A DNA stretch of 64,000 nt from Cellvibrionaceae bacterium (GCA_021151825.1 JAGKWQ010000010.1:1-64000); one strand, 5' to 3'. Shown: positions 35,567 through 44,267, counted from the stretch's first letter. Notes: generated from the sequence alone by a model not told the origin. Numbers and translations: made by a program.

Positions 35567-37777
35567 TTGTCACTATTATTCCGTTACCTGGCAGCATGGA
35601 GCATTTGTTATTGCGGGCTTTCAGTTCAGGCTGTTCTGGCCCATGCTGAACATGATAAAGCGCGCTATGTAGCCGAAAATGGCAAAGACAAAGGCCGCTG
35701 TGATCTTGTCGAGGCACCGTGTAAATCAATCGCTTACGCTGCAAAACAGGCGGGCAAAGGCGATCGTATTCTGGTGGCAGAAGGACGCTATAACGTCGCG
35801 GACGCGGACTCCATTTTTTATCTCTCTTCCTCCGTCGTGCCGGTTACCGGGGGTTATCAAAAAAAATCTTTTCAAAAAATATCGGCAACTTCCGCTGCAA
35901 CAATATTGGTGGGCGTGCCCACCGAATTTGCCAATGGCTTGGCAGAAAAAGGGTTTACGGTAATTGCAGACACAAAAGGTTTGCAGCGTGAGCAACAAGA
36001 ATTTTTACAGGAAAAACAAACACAATTGGTGGCGATGGCCGAGGCGCAAACTGCAACGAATTGTATCAATAGAAAAGCGGGAGAATTCAGTTGTAATCGC
36101 CTGGATTTATTGGCGCACGTACCACTTGCGACATTAGGTAATAGTAATTCGCGCGGCAATGATATTTGGGGCCATTATGATCTGAACGATCAACGTGAAT
36201 ACGCGTTGATGGGATTAACCAATGGCATCAGTATTGTGGAAGTGACTGATCCGGAACATCCACGTGTAGTCAGTTTTATTGCGAGCCAGAATACTATCTG
36301 GCGCGATATGTCGACCTATCAATATTATGATTCAGTGCGTCGCCGTTGGATGAGTTATGCCTATGTGAGTGCCGATGCAGCAACGGTGGGCACGATGATT
36401 CTGGATCTGAATAACTTACCGTTAAACGTTACTCACATTGCGACTGATAGAACCGATACCAGTGCGCACAATACGTATATCAGCAATGTGGATTATTCGA
36501 CGGGCGTAGTGCGTGAAGGGCTTACACCTTATTTGCATTTGGCGGGGAGTGATAAGCAGGGTGGTGCATTTAATAGTTATTCGCTCGCAAACCCTTTGCA
36601 GCCTGCACCTGTTTATAAACATAGCGCGGCTGTGCGCAGCAATTACACGCACGATTTAACCAGTTTATGGATTAGCGATGCGCGCCGCGAACAATGTGCC
36701 GATAAAAATACTGATTGTGATCTGGTGGTAGATTACAACGAAGACGAAATTATTTTGTGGGATAAAACCCGCAATACGCAACCGACACAATTATCGCGCA
36801 ATAATTATCAATATGTTTCCTACGTCCATTCCGGATGGTGGACCGAGGATAAAAAATTCGTATCCGTACACGATGAACTGGATGAGCAGCGTTACGGTTT
36901 GCAAACGCGCGTGCGATTTTTCTCGCTGGATAATTTGCGCAACCTGGAATTGGCCGGGGAATATATAGGGCCGACGACGGCGATTGATCACAATGGCTAT
37001 GCGCGCGGCAATCGCTATTACATTTCTAATTATGAACGCGGTTTGGTGGTGCTGGATATTTCTGACCCGCGCAATCCCAAAGAGGCCGGTTTTTTTGATA
37101 CTTATCCTATCGCGAACTCTGCATCGTTTAACGGTGCCTGGGGGACTTATCCTTTTTTGCCCAGCGGTAATATTTTGGTCAGCGATATTAACAGCGGTTT
37201 GTACATCATTCGCGATAAAACCGCTGGTGTAGAAGGCAGCGTGAAATTTTCGGCGGCGAAGGTAACGGCGAAGGAAGGCGATGTGTTGCGTATCGTATTG
37301 CAGCGAATAAATAGTAACGATGCTGCAGCAGACGTTTTTTATGAAACCCAATCTGGCAATGCACGTGCGGGTGAAGATTACACACATAGTGAAGGTAGCG
37401 TTTCCTGGCTCGCGGGTGAGGCGGGAGAAAAAATTATTGAAATACCGATTGTTGCCGACGGTGCAGGCAATGAATTTTCTGAACAATTTTTTGTACGTTT
37501 ATTTAATCCACGCAACGGTCTCGCGTTGGCATCACCTAATTTATTGCAGGTAACCATTGTTGATAAACCCGATGAGCCTGCAGTTAATGTCAGCTCATCG
37601 TCTGACCAACAGAACTCTTCAGTGGCGGTAAACATCAGTAGTGTCTCTGCGCGTGATAGCAACAGTAAATCCGGTGGTGGCGGTGGTGTTATGGGATATT
37701 GGATAATCGCATTTTTATTGATGAGATTGCTGAAGGAAAAAGGTGTATGGCGATTGAAATTGAACGCAAATTTTTAG
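35567..37777 (+). CDS. LVIVD-repeat 'choice-of-anchor B' type surface protein
   Basis: A 736-aa exported protein. The start is TTG at 35567, with AGGGAA at 35554-35559; it yields a signal peptide ending near VLAH. An N-terminal segment (ARYVAENGKDKGRCDLVEAPCKSIAYA) resembles the beginning of right-handed helix proteins. The middle has LVIVD-like propeller repeats (YALMGLTNGISIVEVTDPEHPRVV, RGLVVLDISDPRNPKEAGFF, NILVSDINSGLYIIRD), matching the choice-of-anchor B family. A Calx-beta-like domain follows (VTAKEGDVLRIVLQR, ~560-660), then a Ser-rich spacer and a Gly5-hydrophobic-basic tail like GlyGly-CTERM sorting signals. Function is unknown; surface display is likely. Its tail overlaps the CYTH gene by 31 bp. 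Confidence 0.83.
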   Translation: MSLLFRYLAAWSICYCGLSVQAVLAHAEHDKARYVAENGKDKGRCDLVEAPCKSIAYAAKQAGKGDRILVAEGRYNVADADSIFYLSSSVVPVTGGYQKKSFQKISATSAATILVGVPTEFANGLAEKGFTVIADTKGLQREQQEFLQEKQTQLVAMAEAQTATNCINRKAGEFSCNRLDLLAHVPLATLGNSNSRGNDIWGHYDLNDQREYALMGLTNGISIVEVTDPEHPRVVSFIASQNTIWRDMSTYQYYDSVRRRWMSYAYVSADAATVGTMILDLNNLPLNVTHIATDRTDTSAHNTYISNVDYSTGVVREGLTPYLHLAGSDKQGGAFNSYSLANPLQPAPVYKHSAAVRSNYTHDLTSLWISDARREQCADKNTDCDLVVDYNEDEIILWDKTRNTQPTQLSRNNYQYVSYVHSGWWTEDKKFVSVHDELDEQRYGLQTRVRFFSLDNLRNLELAGEYIGPTTAIDHNGYARGNRYYISNYERGLVVLDISDPRNPKEAGFFDTYPIANSASFNGAWGTYPFLPSGNILVSDINSGLYIIRDKTAGVEGSVKFSAAKVTAKEGDVLRIVLQRINSNDAAADVFYETQSGNARAGEDYTHSEGSVSWLAGEAGEKIIEIPIVADGAGNEFSEQFFVRLFNPRNGLALASPNLLQVTIVDKPDEPAVNVSSSSDQQNSSVAVNISSVSARDSNSKSGGGGGVMGYWIIAFLLMRLLKEKGVWRLKLNANF

Positions 37778-38205
37778 TGCACGGCGATACGTGGCGTGAT
37801 GCTCCGGCGGTTTATTATTCCCAGGGATATTTGAGTCGGGCGAAAGAGCGCACTGTGCGTGTGCGCATTGCTGGTGAAGATGCATTCCTTACCATTAAAG
37901 GAATTTCTATGGGCGCTACGCGCGCGGAGTTCGAATATCCTATTCCCGTTTGGGATGCGCGTGAGTTGCTAGCGTTATGTGAGCAACCATTGATTGAGAA
38001 GTATCGCCGTAAAATTCCCTGTGAGGGATTTGTCTGGGAGGTGGATGAATTCCTTGGAGAAAATTCAGGCTTGGTCGTCGCAGAAATCGAATTGCCGGCA
38101 GAAGACGCTGTATTTAACAAGCCCGCGTGGGTTGGCGTGGAGGTCACCAGCGATACCCGTTATTACAACTCCAATCTGGCGGCCCACCCTTATTCACGCT
38201 GGTAA
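37747..38205 (+). CDS. CYTH-domain protein (triphosphatase-like)
   Basis: A 152-aa single-domain CYTH protein. ATG 37747 follows an AAGGAAAAAGG ribosome site and starts the conserved MAIEIERKFLV, the ExExK metal-triphosphate signature; an upstream in-frame ATG at 37699 would add only sequence overlapping the previous gene. Conserved TVRVRIAG, AFLTIKG, EFEYPI, EKYRRKI and EVDEF segments line the tunnel. Bacterial homologues hydrolyse tripolyphosphate or have unknown triphosphate substrates. It overlaps the preceding gene by 31 bp, implying translational coupling although the functions look unrelated. Confidence 0.9.
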   Translation: MAIEIERKFLVHGDTWRDAPAVYYSQGYLSRAKERTVRVRIAGEDAFLTIKGISMGATRAEFEYPIPVWDARELLALCEQPLIEKYRRKIPCEGFVWEVDEFLGENSGLVVAEIELPAEDAVFNKPAWVGVEVTSDTRYYNSNLAAHPYSRW

Positions 38206-38349
38206 TTTTGCAGTTATGAATGACGAATAGTAATTTTCTATCAATATTGTTGCTTTAATTTTCTTTTGTAATGGTGCTGGCATGCCTATGATGAATTTAT
38301 GGGCTGACGAGTGATCAGCCACCCCATTAAATACAAAGAGGATTTCATC

Positions 38350-38559
38350 ATGGCCAAAACAGCAACCTTCGCAGTTATACATTTCAGCGTGGCTTTTAGT
38401 GTGGGCTATGCAGTAACGGGTAGTGTGGTGGTGGGAGGTGCGTTGGCGTTGATTGAGCCCGCTATTAATACAGTGGCTTTCTATTTTCACGAGTTGGGCT
38501 GGAAGAAATTTGAAGCCCATAAGGTCACCTTGCAGGAGGCCTTTGCTAGCAGGGTCTAG
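38350..38559 (+). CDS. DUF2061 small membrane protein
   Basis: A 69-aa protein. The start at 38350 (MAKTATFAVIHFSVAF) has an AGAGGA ribosome site; an in-frame ATG at 38311 lacks one. Two hydrophobic helices with a GYAVTGSVVVGGALALIEPAINT core and an HELGW motif followed by a charged tail match DUF2061 proteins, small inner-membrane proteins of unknown function common in gammaproteobacteria. Confidence 0.85.
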   Translation: MAKTATFAVIHFSVAFSVGYAVTGSVVVGGALALIEPAINTVAFYFHELGWKKFEAHKVTLQEAFASRV

Positions 38560-38587
38560 TTGCGGCTTTATCGCTACCTGGAAACAA

Positions 38588-38613
38588 CAAAGGCCAGCAA
38601 TTGCGAGCCTTTG
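38588..38613 (-). terminator. stem-loop at the end of the tat operon
   Basis: CAAAGGC pairs with GCCTTTG (38588-38594/38607-38613) in the gap between DUF2061 and tatC, which converge. The T-tract is weak; it is probably a modest terminator for the tatC transcript or both. Confidence 0.5.
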
Positions 38614-38643
38614 TCTTGAATGAACAATTTTTAAATGCAGTTC

Positions 38644-39417
38644 TCAGTGTTCGTTTGCTTTTTCTTCTTCTGCCGCACGGCGATCTTCACTGCGTTTTCT
38701 CAGAATCCGGCCAAAGAATAATCCCGCCTCAAACAACATCCACATCGGAACCGCTAGCATGGTTTGAGAGAATACATCCGGCGGGGTCAGGATCATCCCC
38801 ACAACAAAGCAGCCCACAATAATGTAGCGGCGCTTTTCTGCCAGCGATTCTGGTGATACAACACCGGACAATATCAGCAGTACCGTTGCAATTGGGATTT
38901 CAAAAGCCAAGCCAAAGGCCAGGAACATCTGCAACACCAGATCCAGGTACTTGGTGATATCGGTCATGGCCGCAACTCCTTCCAGTTGTATCCCCATGGT
39001 GAAACTGAACAACATGGGCAATACAAAGAAATACGCGAAAGCCATTCCCGCAAAAAATAGCGTTATCGTCGATAGCATCAACGGGCCGGCCAGATCGCGC
39101 TCATGCTTGTATAAGCCTGGTGATACAAATGCCCATATCTGATAGAAGATAAATGGAATGCATATGTAGACGGCGAGGTAAAACGTCAACTTCATCGGCG
39201 TGAAAAATGGCGATACAACGTCGGTTGCAATCATGCTTGTGCCTTCCGGCAAAACGGCCAGGAGGGGCGCAGAAATGAACCCGTAAATCTCGTTTGCAAA
39301 CGGGAACAAGCACACGAATATGCCAAACAGGAAATAAACGGTATGCAGAACCCGGTTGCGCAGCTCGATTAAATGCTGCACCAAGGGTTGTTCTTTATCT
39401 TCAGATGCCTGATTCAT
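38644..39417 (-). CDS. tatC: TatC, twin-arginine translocase receptor subunit
   Basis: A 257-aa polytopic membrane protein with six transmembrane segments. Conserved parts include PLVQHLIELRNRVL at the N-terminus (the Glu of HLxELR binds the signal peptide region), the FFTPMKL periplasmic segment, FIFYQIWAFVSPGLYKHE and the FGLAFEIPI stretch. It recognises twin-arginine signals and forms the translocase with TatA and TatB. It is the last gene of a minus-strand operon, 14 bp after tatB. A charged C-terminal tail rich in Arg and Glu is cytoplasmic. Confidence 0.97.
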   Translation of the reverse strand: MNQASEDKEQPLVQHLIELRNRVLHTVYFLFGIFVCLFPFANEIYGFISAPLLAVLPEGTSMIATDVVSPFFTPMKLTFYLAVYICIPFIFYQIWAFVSPGLYKHERDLAGPLMLSTITLFFAGMAFAYFFVLPMLFSFTMGIQLEGVAAMTDITKYLDLVLQMFLAFGLAFEIPIATVLLILSGVVSPESLAEKRRYIIVGCFVVGMILTPPDVFSQTMLAVPMWMLFEAGLFFGRILRKRSEDRRAAEEEKANEH

Positions 39418-39431
39418 GCAATAAATCTAAA

Positions 39432-40007
39432 TTAATGGCTGGTGCCAGTTGCGGGCGGAATCGATGCTTTTTCTGGCTCGGACGGGGCTGCTATTGGAGC
39501 AGGTGCTACGGCCGGGCTAACCTGATTTACAGCCGTCGCCGGGCTCGCCGGTGTATTGGCTGGTGCTGGCGGCGTTGTAGCAGCTGGTGCAGGGTTAATT
39601 GCAACAGGTGTTGCCGCTACTGATTTTGCCGCCGGTTGGTGGGAATCATCGTTGCCATGGGCATGGTCCGGTAATTCTTCCGGTGGTCCGTAATCCGCTG
39701 CGCTGGGTTTTGCATCGTTATTATCGGTTTGCGTGTGTTCAAGCAACCCGTGTTCGCGTATTGATGCTTCAATTTGCAGGCGAGTCTCTTCGATGTTGCG
39801 CAAAATCTCTTCATTATGAAGTTGCCGACGAATATCATCGGCGCCGATTTGGCGCTCAATCTCACTGCGAGTTTCAGCGAGGCTGCGTTTGAGGCGACCT
39901 ATCCACAATGCAACAGTACGCACTGTGCCGGGCAGTTGTTCGGGGCCGATAACCACCAAACCCACTATCAGACACAGGAGTAGCTCGGTAAATCCGATAT
40001 CGAACAC
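39432..40007 (-). CDS. tatB: TatB, twin-arginine translocase subunit
   Basis: A 191-aa protein. It has a single N-terminal membrane helix (MFDIGFTELLLCLIVGLVVIG, ending in GPEQLP) followed by an amphipathic helix and a long cytoplasmic helix, as in TatB. The tail from about residue 110 is low-complexity Pro/Ala-rich, longer than in many TatB proteins. It works with TatC as the signal-peptide receptor. It is three bases from the tatA stop, so translation is probably coupled. Confidence 0.95.
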   Translation of the reverse strand: MFDIGFTELLLCLIVGLVVIGPEQLPGTVRTVALWIGRLKRSLAETRSEIERQIGADDIRRQLHNEEILRNIEETRLQIEASIREHGLLEHTQTDNNDAKPSAADYGPPEELPDHAHGNDDSHQPAAKSVAATPVAINPAPAATTPPAPANTPASPATAVNQVSPAVAPAPIAAPSEPEKASIPPATGTSH

Positions 40008-40010
40008 GGC

Positions 40011-40289
40011 TTAAACCTTATTGTTCTGGTCAGCTTTTTCGGTCACTGGTTGCGGTGCCGCAGTTTGTTGCGCCACGATAGGTTGTGGTTGCTGGGGTGG
40101 AGGTGGCTCCTGGGCCCTTTGCTCATCCGTTTTGGGGGGATCCTCATGACTATTCATTGAGTTTTTGAAGCCTTTGATCATGCCGCCCAGATCGCTGCCC
40201 AATGTTTTCAGGCGCTTGGTGCCAAACAGCACTATGACGATGGCCAATATAATCAGCAATTGCCAAATACTGATACCGGTAAGTCCCAT
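40011..40289 (-). CDS. tatA: TatA, twin-arginine translocase pore subunit
   Basis: A 92-aa protein with one short membrane helix (ISIWQLLIILAIVIVLFG) followed by the FGTKRLKTLGSDLGGMIKGFK hinge and amphipathic helix. The tail is Pro/Gln-rich. TatA oligomers form the passage for folded proteins. Gene order tatA-tatB-tatC after hisE is the usual arrangement in pseudomonads and relatives. Confidence 0.96.
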   Translation of the reverse strand: MGLTGISIWQLLIILAIVIVLFGTKRLKTLGSDLGGMIKGFKNSMNSHEDPPKTDEQRAQEPPPPQQPQPIVAQQTAAPQPVTEKADQNNKV

Positions 40290-40322
40290 AATGTTACCCT
40301 CGCAGGAGAATAGTTAAGGTGG

Positions 40323-40664
40323 TTATGTTGATGAGGGGCGCGATGCTTTTTCATCGTGTCCCGATACGTTAAAACGCCGCGCCAGTTCATTCAATACTGC
40401 ATCGGCGTTTTCGCCGAGGTGAGACAGCATTACCAGGCTGTGAAACCACAGGTCTGCTGTTTCGTAGATCAAATCGGAATTGTCGCCACTGGCCTGGGCA
40501 TCCTTGGCGGCCAGTATGGTTTCGGTGCACTCCTCACCGACTTTTTCCAAAATCTTGTTCAGCCCTTTTTTGTGCAGGCTGGCAACGTAGGAGCTATCAG
40601 AGTCCGCGTTATTTTTGCGGGCTTCCAGAATTTCCGTCAGTTGTTGAAGAATATCGTTACTCAT
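40323..40664 (-). CDS. hisE: phosphoribosyl-ATP pyrophosphatase (HisE)
   Basis: A 113-aa enzyme of the second step of histidine biosynthesis, removing pyrophosphate from PR-ATP. It is an all-alpha MazG-like fold with YVASLHKKGLNKILEKVGEECTETILAAKD, where the Glu pairs bind magnesium, and an ETADLWFHSLVML stretch. It is separate from HisI, unlike the fused enterobacterial HisIE. It lies 15 bp after hisI and 33 bp before tatA. Confidence 0.96.
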   Translation of the reverse strand: MSNDILQQLTEILEARKNNADSDSSYVASLHKKGLNKILEKVGEECTETILAAKDAQASGDNSDLIYETADLWFHSLVMLSHLGENADAVLNELARRFNVSGHDEKASRPSST

Positions 40665-40679
40665 GAAATCTGCTTATTA

Positions 40680-41060
40680 CTAATAAATGTCAGAGGGGTC
40701 TTTAAGTACCGGGTCAACGGTTTCCCATTGGCCATTTTTCAATACCCGGTAAAAACAGGATTCCCGCCCGGTATGACAGGCAATACCGCCCAATTGCTCA
40801 ACTTGCAGAACAATTACATCCTCATCGCAATCCAGGCGTATTTCATGAAGCTTTTGGATATGGCCGGACGTTTCGCCCTTATGCCAGAGTTTGTTGCGGG
40901 AGCGCGACCAGTAAACCGCTTCGCCACGCTCGGCAGACTGCTGCAGGGATTCACGATTCATCCAAGCCATCATCAGAATGCGGCCGGTTTTGGCGTCCTG
41001 CGCAATTGCTGGAATCAAACCATCGCTGTTCCAGTTAACAGCATCTAACCAACTGCTCAT
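40680..41060 (-). CDS. hisI: phosphoribosyl-AMP cyclohydrolase (HisI)
   Basis: A 126-aa enzyme opening the adenine ring of PR-AMP in histidine biosynthesis. Signature parts: AQDAKTGRILMMAWMNRESLQ, the SRSRNKLWHKGETSGH loop, metal-binding DCDED, and the zinc-binding ACHTGRESCFYR stretch. It is 18 bp downstream of an aldo/keto reductase gene and part of the long minus-strand operon ending with tatC. Confidence 0.97.
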   Translation of the reverse strand: MSSWLDAVNWNSDGLIPAIAQDAKTGRILMMAWMNRESLQQSAERGEAVYWSRSRNKLWHKGETSGHIQKLHEIRLDCDEDVIVLQVEQLGGIACHTGRESCFYRVLKNGQWETVDPVLKDPSDIY

Positions 41061-41078
41061 AAATTACTCAATAGAATC

Positions 41079-41897
41079 TCACGCCAGCTTTTGTGCGCGC
41101 AATGCTTTTATTAGGTTAGCGCGCAAATGTTGCAAGTTAACGGTGCCGAGGATGGCGCTGGTGACACCTGGATGCGCGTAAGCAAAATCCAGGGCGGCCT
41201 GTATAGGGTCTTCAGCGGGTTGCGCATCATGGCAGATATGTCCGCTGTCGAGAACCTTTTTTAATAAAATTGCCACATTTTGCCGCACGGATTTTTCAAT
41301 CGTTGGCAGTTCGTCGGTGTAATTGGCGGTGTAAACCATCATGACTGCATCGCATACATCGGCTGCAAGCAAACTGCCTTCCAATGTTTTGGAGGAAATG
41401 CCGAACGCGCGTATCCAGCCTTCCTGTTTGAGTTGTTGCAAGGTTTGGACAACCGGGGTTTGGGTCAGTATACCCACATCATTCCCATCGGAATGGATGA
41501 GCACCAGATCCAGGTAGTCTGTGCGCAGGCGACGCATGGATCGCTCCACGCTCAAGCGCGTGTGCTTGGCGCTGAAGTCAAACCAGGATTTACCTTCTGT
41601 ATCAAATTCATTGTGCTCGAATTCCTCGCCAACTTTGGTGGAGATCACCCATTCCTTGCGCTCTTTTTTCAGCAGGTCGCCCAGGCGTTCTTCGCTATAG
41701 CCATAGGCAGGTGCTGTATCCAGCAGATTCACTCCAAAATCGCGGGCACAGGCGAGTAGGTCTCGTAACTGTTGATCATGCGGTAATTCAAATTGGTCGG
41801 GATATTTCAAACTCTGGTTGCGGCCAAACTTTACGGTTCCAAGACCGAAACTACTGATCTCTATATCGGTGCGCCCCAGGCGCTTGCGCGGTATCAT
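41079..41897 (-). CDS. aldo/keto reductase
   Basis: A 272-aa NADPH-type oxidoreductase with a (beta/alpha)8 fold. Seen: RLGRTDIEISSFGLGT at the N-terminus; catalytic Asp-Tyr-Lys as LLDTAPAYGYSEERLG and STKVG; the conserved His in LVLIHSDG; and a GVTSAILGTVNLQHLRANL cofactor region. The ATG overlaps the stop of the upstream FAD oxidoreductase (ATGA), so the two are translationally coupled and probably act in one pathway, which cannot be named. Confidence 0.92.
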   Translation of the reverse strand: MIPRKRLGRTDIEISSFGLGTVKFGRNQSLKYPDQFELPHDQQLRDLLACARDFGVNLLDTAPAYGYSEERLGDLLKKERKEWVISTKVGEEFEHNEFDTEGKSWFDFSAKHTRLSVERSMRRLRTDYLDLVLIHSDGNDVGILTQTPVVQTLQQLKQEGWIRAFGISSKTLEGSLLAADVCDAVMMVYTANYTDELPTIEKSVRQNVAILLKKVLDSGHICHDAQPAEDPIQAALDFAYAHPGVTSAILGTVNLQHLRANLIKALRAQKLA

Positions 41898-43174
41898 TCG
41901 TCGTTCTCATCCAGTTCTTTAAAGCGTAACGCCATGGCTTCTTCGGCACTTATTTTGGGTGGGAATGCTTTTTCCCACGGGGTTTTATCTGGCTCGGCGT
42001 AGGGTAAGTAATCGAGTAGATAGTTGAAGTTATTGGCGGGTTGCGGAGCCACTCCATCGCCTTGCAAAAGCTCCAGTGCTTGATTGGCGAGATTGGGGGC
42101 AAGGGTTAATTTGGTGGGCCAGCCGACTAGCACATTGGTGCCCGGTACCTTTTCCATAAAGGCGTTATCTGGCCGCGCAAAGCCTGGCTGTAGCGGCTCG
42201 GCTCGCTCGATAGGTAAGACGGCCCATTCAGCGTTGTGCAGGTTGATCCAGGGAATCAGATCGCGCAATTCGGTTTCGGCTTTCTGGATAAGCTCATCTG
42301 CACTCATGTTGACGCCTTCCTCTGCCAAGCTACCGCCCAGATACCATACATGCTCGCCATCGGGTAAGCGATGGCTGGAAATCGTCAGGCGAGGAGTGGT
42401 GCCTATACCGAGGCAATGGCCGTAAAAGTCAAATGGGTGATGGTTTTTGACCATCACTTGCTGCAGCGGACGCAATTGCATCGCTGGCTGTTGTTCGCCG
42501 ATTTGTGCCAGCAGTTCTGCATTGCCTTTGCCGGCAGTAAATATAAACCGTTGGGCCTGGATAACCAGTGACTGTTGTGGCGTCTGGATGTGCAGGCTGA
42601 GTTGCCCGGTTGCATCTTTCAGTAGCTGGGCCTGGCTCCAATCGATACAGAAACAATGGCCTTCGATATTGTTGGCCAGATTGTTAACCAGGCTGGGGGT
42701 ATCGATCACCAGATCTTCAAGGCGGTACAGGCTGCCGGTGAATAAGGGGTGGCGTAACAGCGGCGGGCGGCGATTGGGGTTGACTGGTTCGATACGCCCA
42801 CGAGTAATCTTGCTGGCGAAAAAGCCGGTGATCTTGCTGCCCAGATCATCGCCGGACCACATAAAAAAGTGATCGCTGAGGATGCGGGTATGTTGTAAAT
42901 CTACATCTCCTTCTCCGCACAGGCAGGCGCGCCAATGTCTGGGCATCTCTGCGATAGCTTCAGACGCACCGCTCAGGGCACCGGCCAAGGTGTATTTCAT
43001 CCCGCCATGGATCATGCCCTGGGACGCCAACGTTTGGCCGCCGCCAAGGCCGCCGGATTCGAACACCGCTACTGAATAGCCTGCGCTTTTGGCGCGGTTG
43101 GCTAACCAAAGACCAGCAACGCCGCCGCCAATAATGGCGAGGTCAAGGGCAATGCTGACTGGTGATGGAATCAT
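41894..43174 (-). CDS. FAD-dependent oxidoreductase (DAO-like)
   Basis: A 426-aa flavoprotein. The N-terminal dinucleotide-binding motif is IIGGGVAGLWLANRAKSAGYSVAVFE with a GGLGGGQTLASQGMIHGG stretch typical of glycine-oxidase/glycerol-3-phosphate-dehydrogenase-like DAO enzymes. The substrate domain lacks features that name a substrate. It heads the operon FAD oxidoreductase, aldo/keto reductase, hisI, hisE, tatABC, and is divergent from the RmlD-like gene with a 139-bp shared control region. Confidence 0.88.
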   Translation of the reverse strand: MIPSPVSIALDLAIIGGGVAGLWLANRAKSAGYSVAVFESGGLGGGQTLASQGMIHGGMKYTLAGALSGASEAIAEMPRHWRACLCGEGDVDLQHTRILSDHFFMWSGDDLGSKITGFFASKITRGRIEPVNPNRRPPLLRHPLFTGSLYRLEDLVIDTPSLVNNLANNIEGHCFCIDWSQAQLLKDATGQLSLHIQTPQQSLVIQAQRFIFTAGKGNAELLAQIGEQQPAMQLRPLQQVMVKNHHPFDFYGHCLGIGTTPRLTISSHRLPDGEHVWYLGGSLAEEGVNMSADELIQKAETELRDLIPWINLHNAEWAVLPIERAEPLQPGFARPDNAFMEKVPGTNVLVGWPTKLTLAPNLANQALELLQGDGVAPQPANNFNYLLDYLPYAEPDKTPWEKAFPPKISAEEAMALRFKELDENDE

Positions 43175-43313
43175 GGGTGATCGGAAGTCCGGTAAAAATC
43201 TGGGTCTGGCAGACGGGCGCGCAGTATAAGTGTTTCCGGCGTGAAATGCCCTTGCCGCAGCGACGGGTTCTGCTGCTAATATGCAGGAAAATTTTAAGGG
43301 TTAGTCGATCAGC

Positions 43314-44189
43314 ATGTCATTTACCTTGTTGTTAACGGATGTAATGTCTCCTTTGGGCAAATCCCTTGAGCACGAACTCGAGCGCGAACCATTCAAAGTG
43401 CTGGTGCCGGGTGCCGAGGTGGACTGGGCATCGCCTGCGAGCCTCGCTCACTATATGGAAAACCACAAAGTGGATCTGGTGCTGAACTGCCGTGGCTGGG
43501 AAGAGGCGTATCACGTTGGCGGCCAGGGACCATTGCTACAAGCAGCGCAATTACTGGCGACCTATTGTGCATCGGCCAATATCCCGCTGATTCATTTTTC
43601 CAGTTACAGCGTGTTTGGTGCGGACCCAAAAGGTACGCACAGTGAAAAAGATGCCCCTGCACCCGTGAGTGATACCGGTAGTGCGTTTATGGCGACTGAG
43701 CAGTTGGTCGCCGAAGTGCCCCGGCACATTATTTTGCGTCTCAGCTGGGTAATTGGCGCCTTTGGTGACAATCTCCTCACCCGTTTGCTCAGCGCTTACC
43801 TGGCGGGTGCGTCGGTCAGTGTCAATCGCCGCATGCGCGGCGCTCCGACGGCGCTGTCAGATGCTGCGCGTGTCGCCGTAGCGCTGGTCAAGCAAATTAG
43901 CAGTGGCGCCGAAAATTGGGGCATCATGCATTATTGCAGCGGGGATTCATGCACCGAAGATGAGTTTGCCGAGCAGTTACTGCAATTGCTTATCCAGCAA
44001 CAATTACTGACGGCGGAACCCAGCCTGACTTTGGTGGATGAAGAGCCGGAACAGGAGCCGCTGAGTGCGATTCTCGGTTGTCGTCGTGTGCGTGATTATT
44101 TCGGCGTTCAGGCGCGCTCCTGGCGCCCGAGCTTGTTGCCACTGGTAAAGCAGTGGTTGCATAACCGCGAACAAATCAAGCGATCTTGA
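43314..44189 (+). CDS. RmlD-like SDR protein with degenerate active site
   Basis: A 291-aa extended SDR protein resembling dTDP-4-dehydrorhamnose reductase (LIHFSSYSVFGADPKGTHSEKDAPAP, then ILRLSWVIGAFGDNLLTRLL). The nucleotide-binding glycine motif is altered (TDVMSPLG instead of TGxxGxLG) and the YxxxK catalytic pair is replaced (SAFMATEQ: Phe and Thr in place of Tyr and Lys). It is unlikely to be a standard reductase and may be a binding or regulatory homologue. It stands alone, facing the fabB gene across a two-way terminator. Confidence 0.82.
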   Translation: MSFTLLLTDVMSPLGKSLEHELEREPFKVLVPGAEVDWASPASLAHYMENHKVDLVLNCRGWEEAYHVGGQGPLLQAAQLLATYCASANIPLIHFSSYSVFGADPKGTHSEKDAPAPVSDTGSAFMATEQLVAEVPRHIILRLSWVIGAFGDNLLTRLLSAYLAGASVSVNRRMRGAPTALSDAARVAVALVKQISSGAENWGIMHYCSGDSCTEDEFAEQLLQLLIQQQLLTAEPSLTLVDEEPEQEPLSAILGCRRVRDYFGVQARSWRPSLLPLVKQWLHNREQIKRS

Positions 44190-44212
44190 TTGCCAATTGA
44201 GTCGCAAAAAAC

Positions 44213-44242
44213 AAAAAAGCCGCTGATTTCAGCGGCTTTTTT
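44213..44242. terminator. bidirectional terminator between RmlD-like gene and fabB
   Basis: GCCGCTGA pairs with TCAGCGGC (44219-44226/44229-44236), with six A on the left and six T on the right, so it works for both converging transcripts. Confidence 0.93.
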
Positions 44243-44267
44243 GTGGATGTTTGTTTTCGTTGGCGAA

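Noticed and set aside
37699..37746. Longer CYTH protein from the ATG at 37699
   Set aside because: The extension overlaps the preceding gene's tail in another frame and lies before the conserved MAIEIERK start with its own ribosome site.
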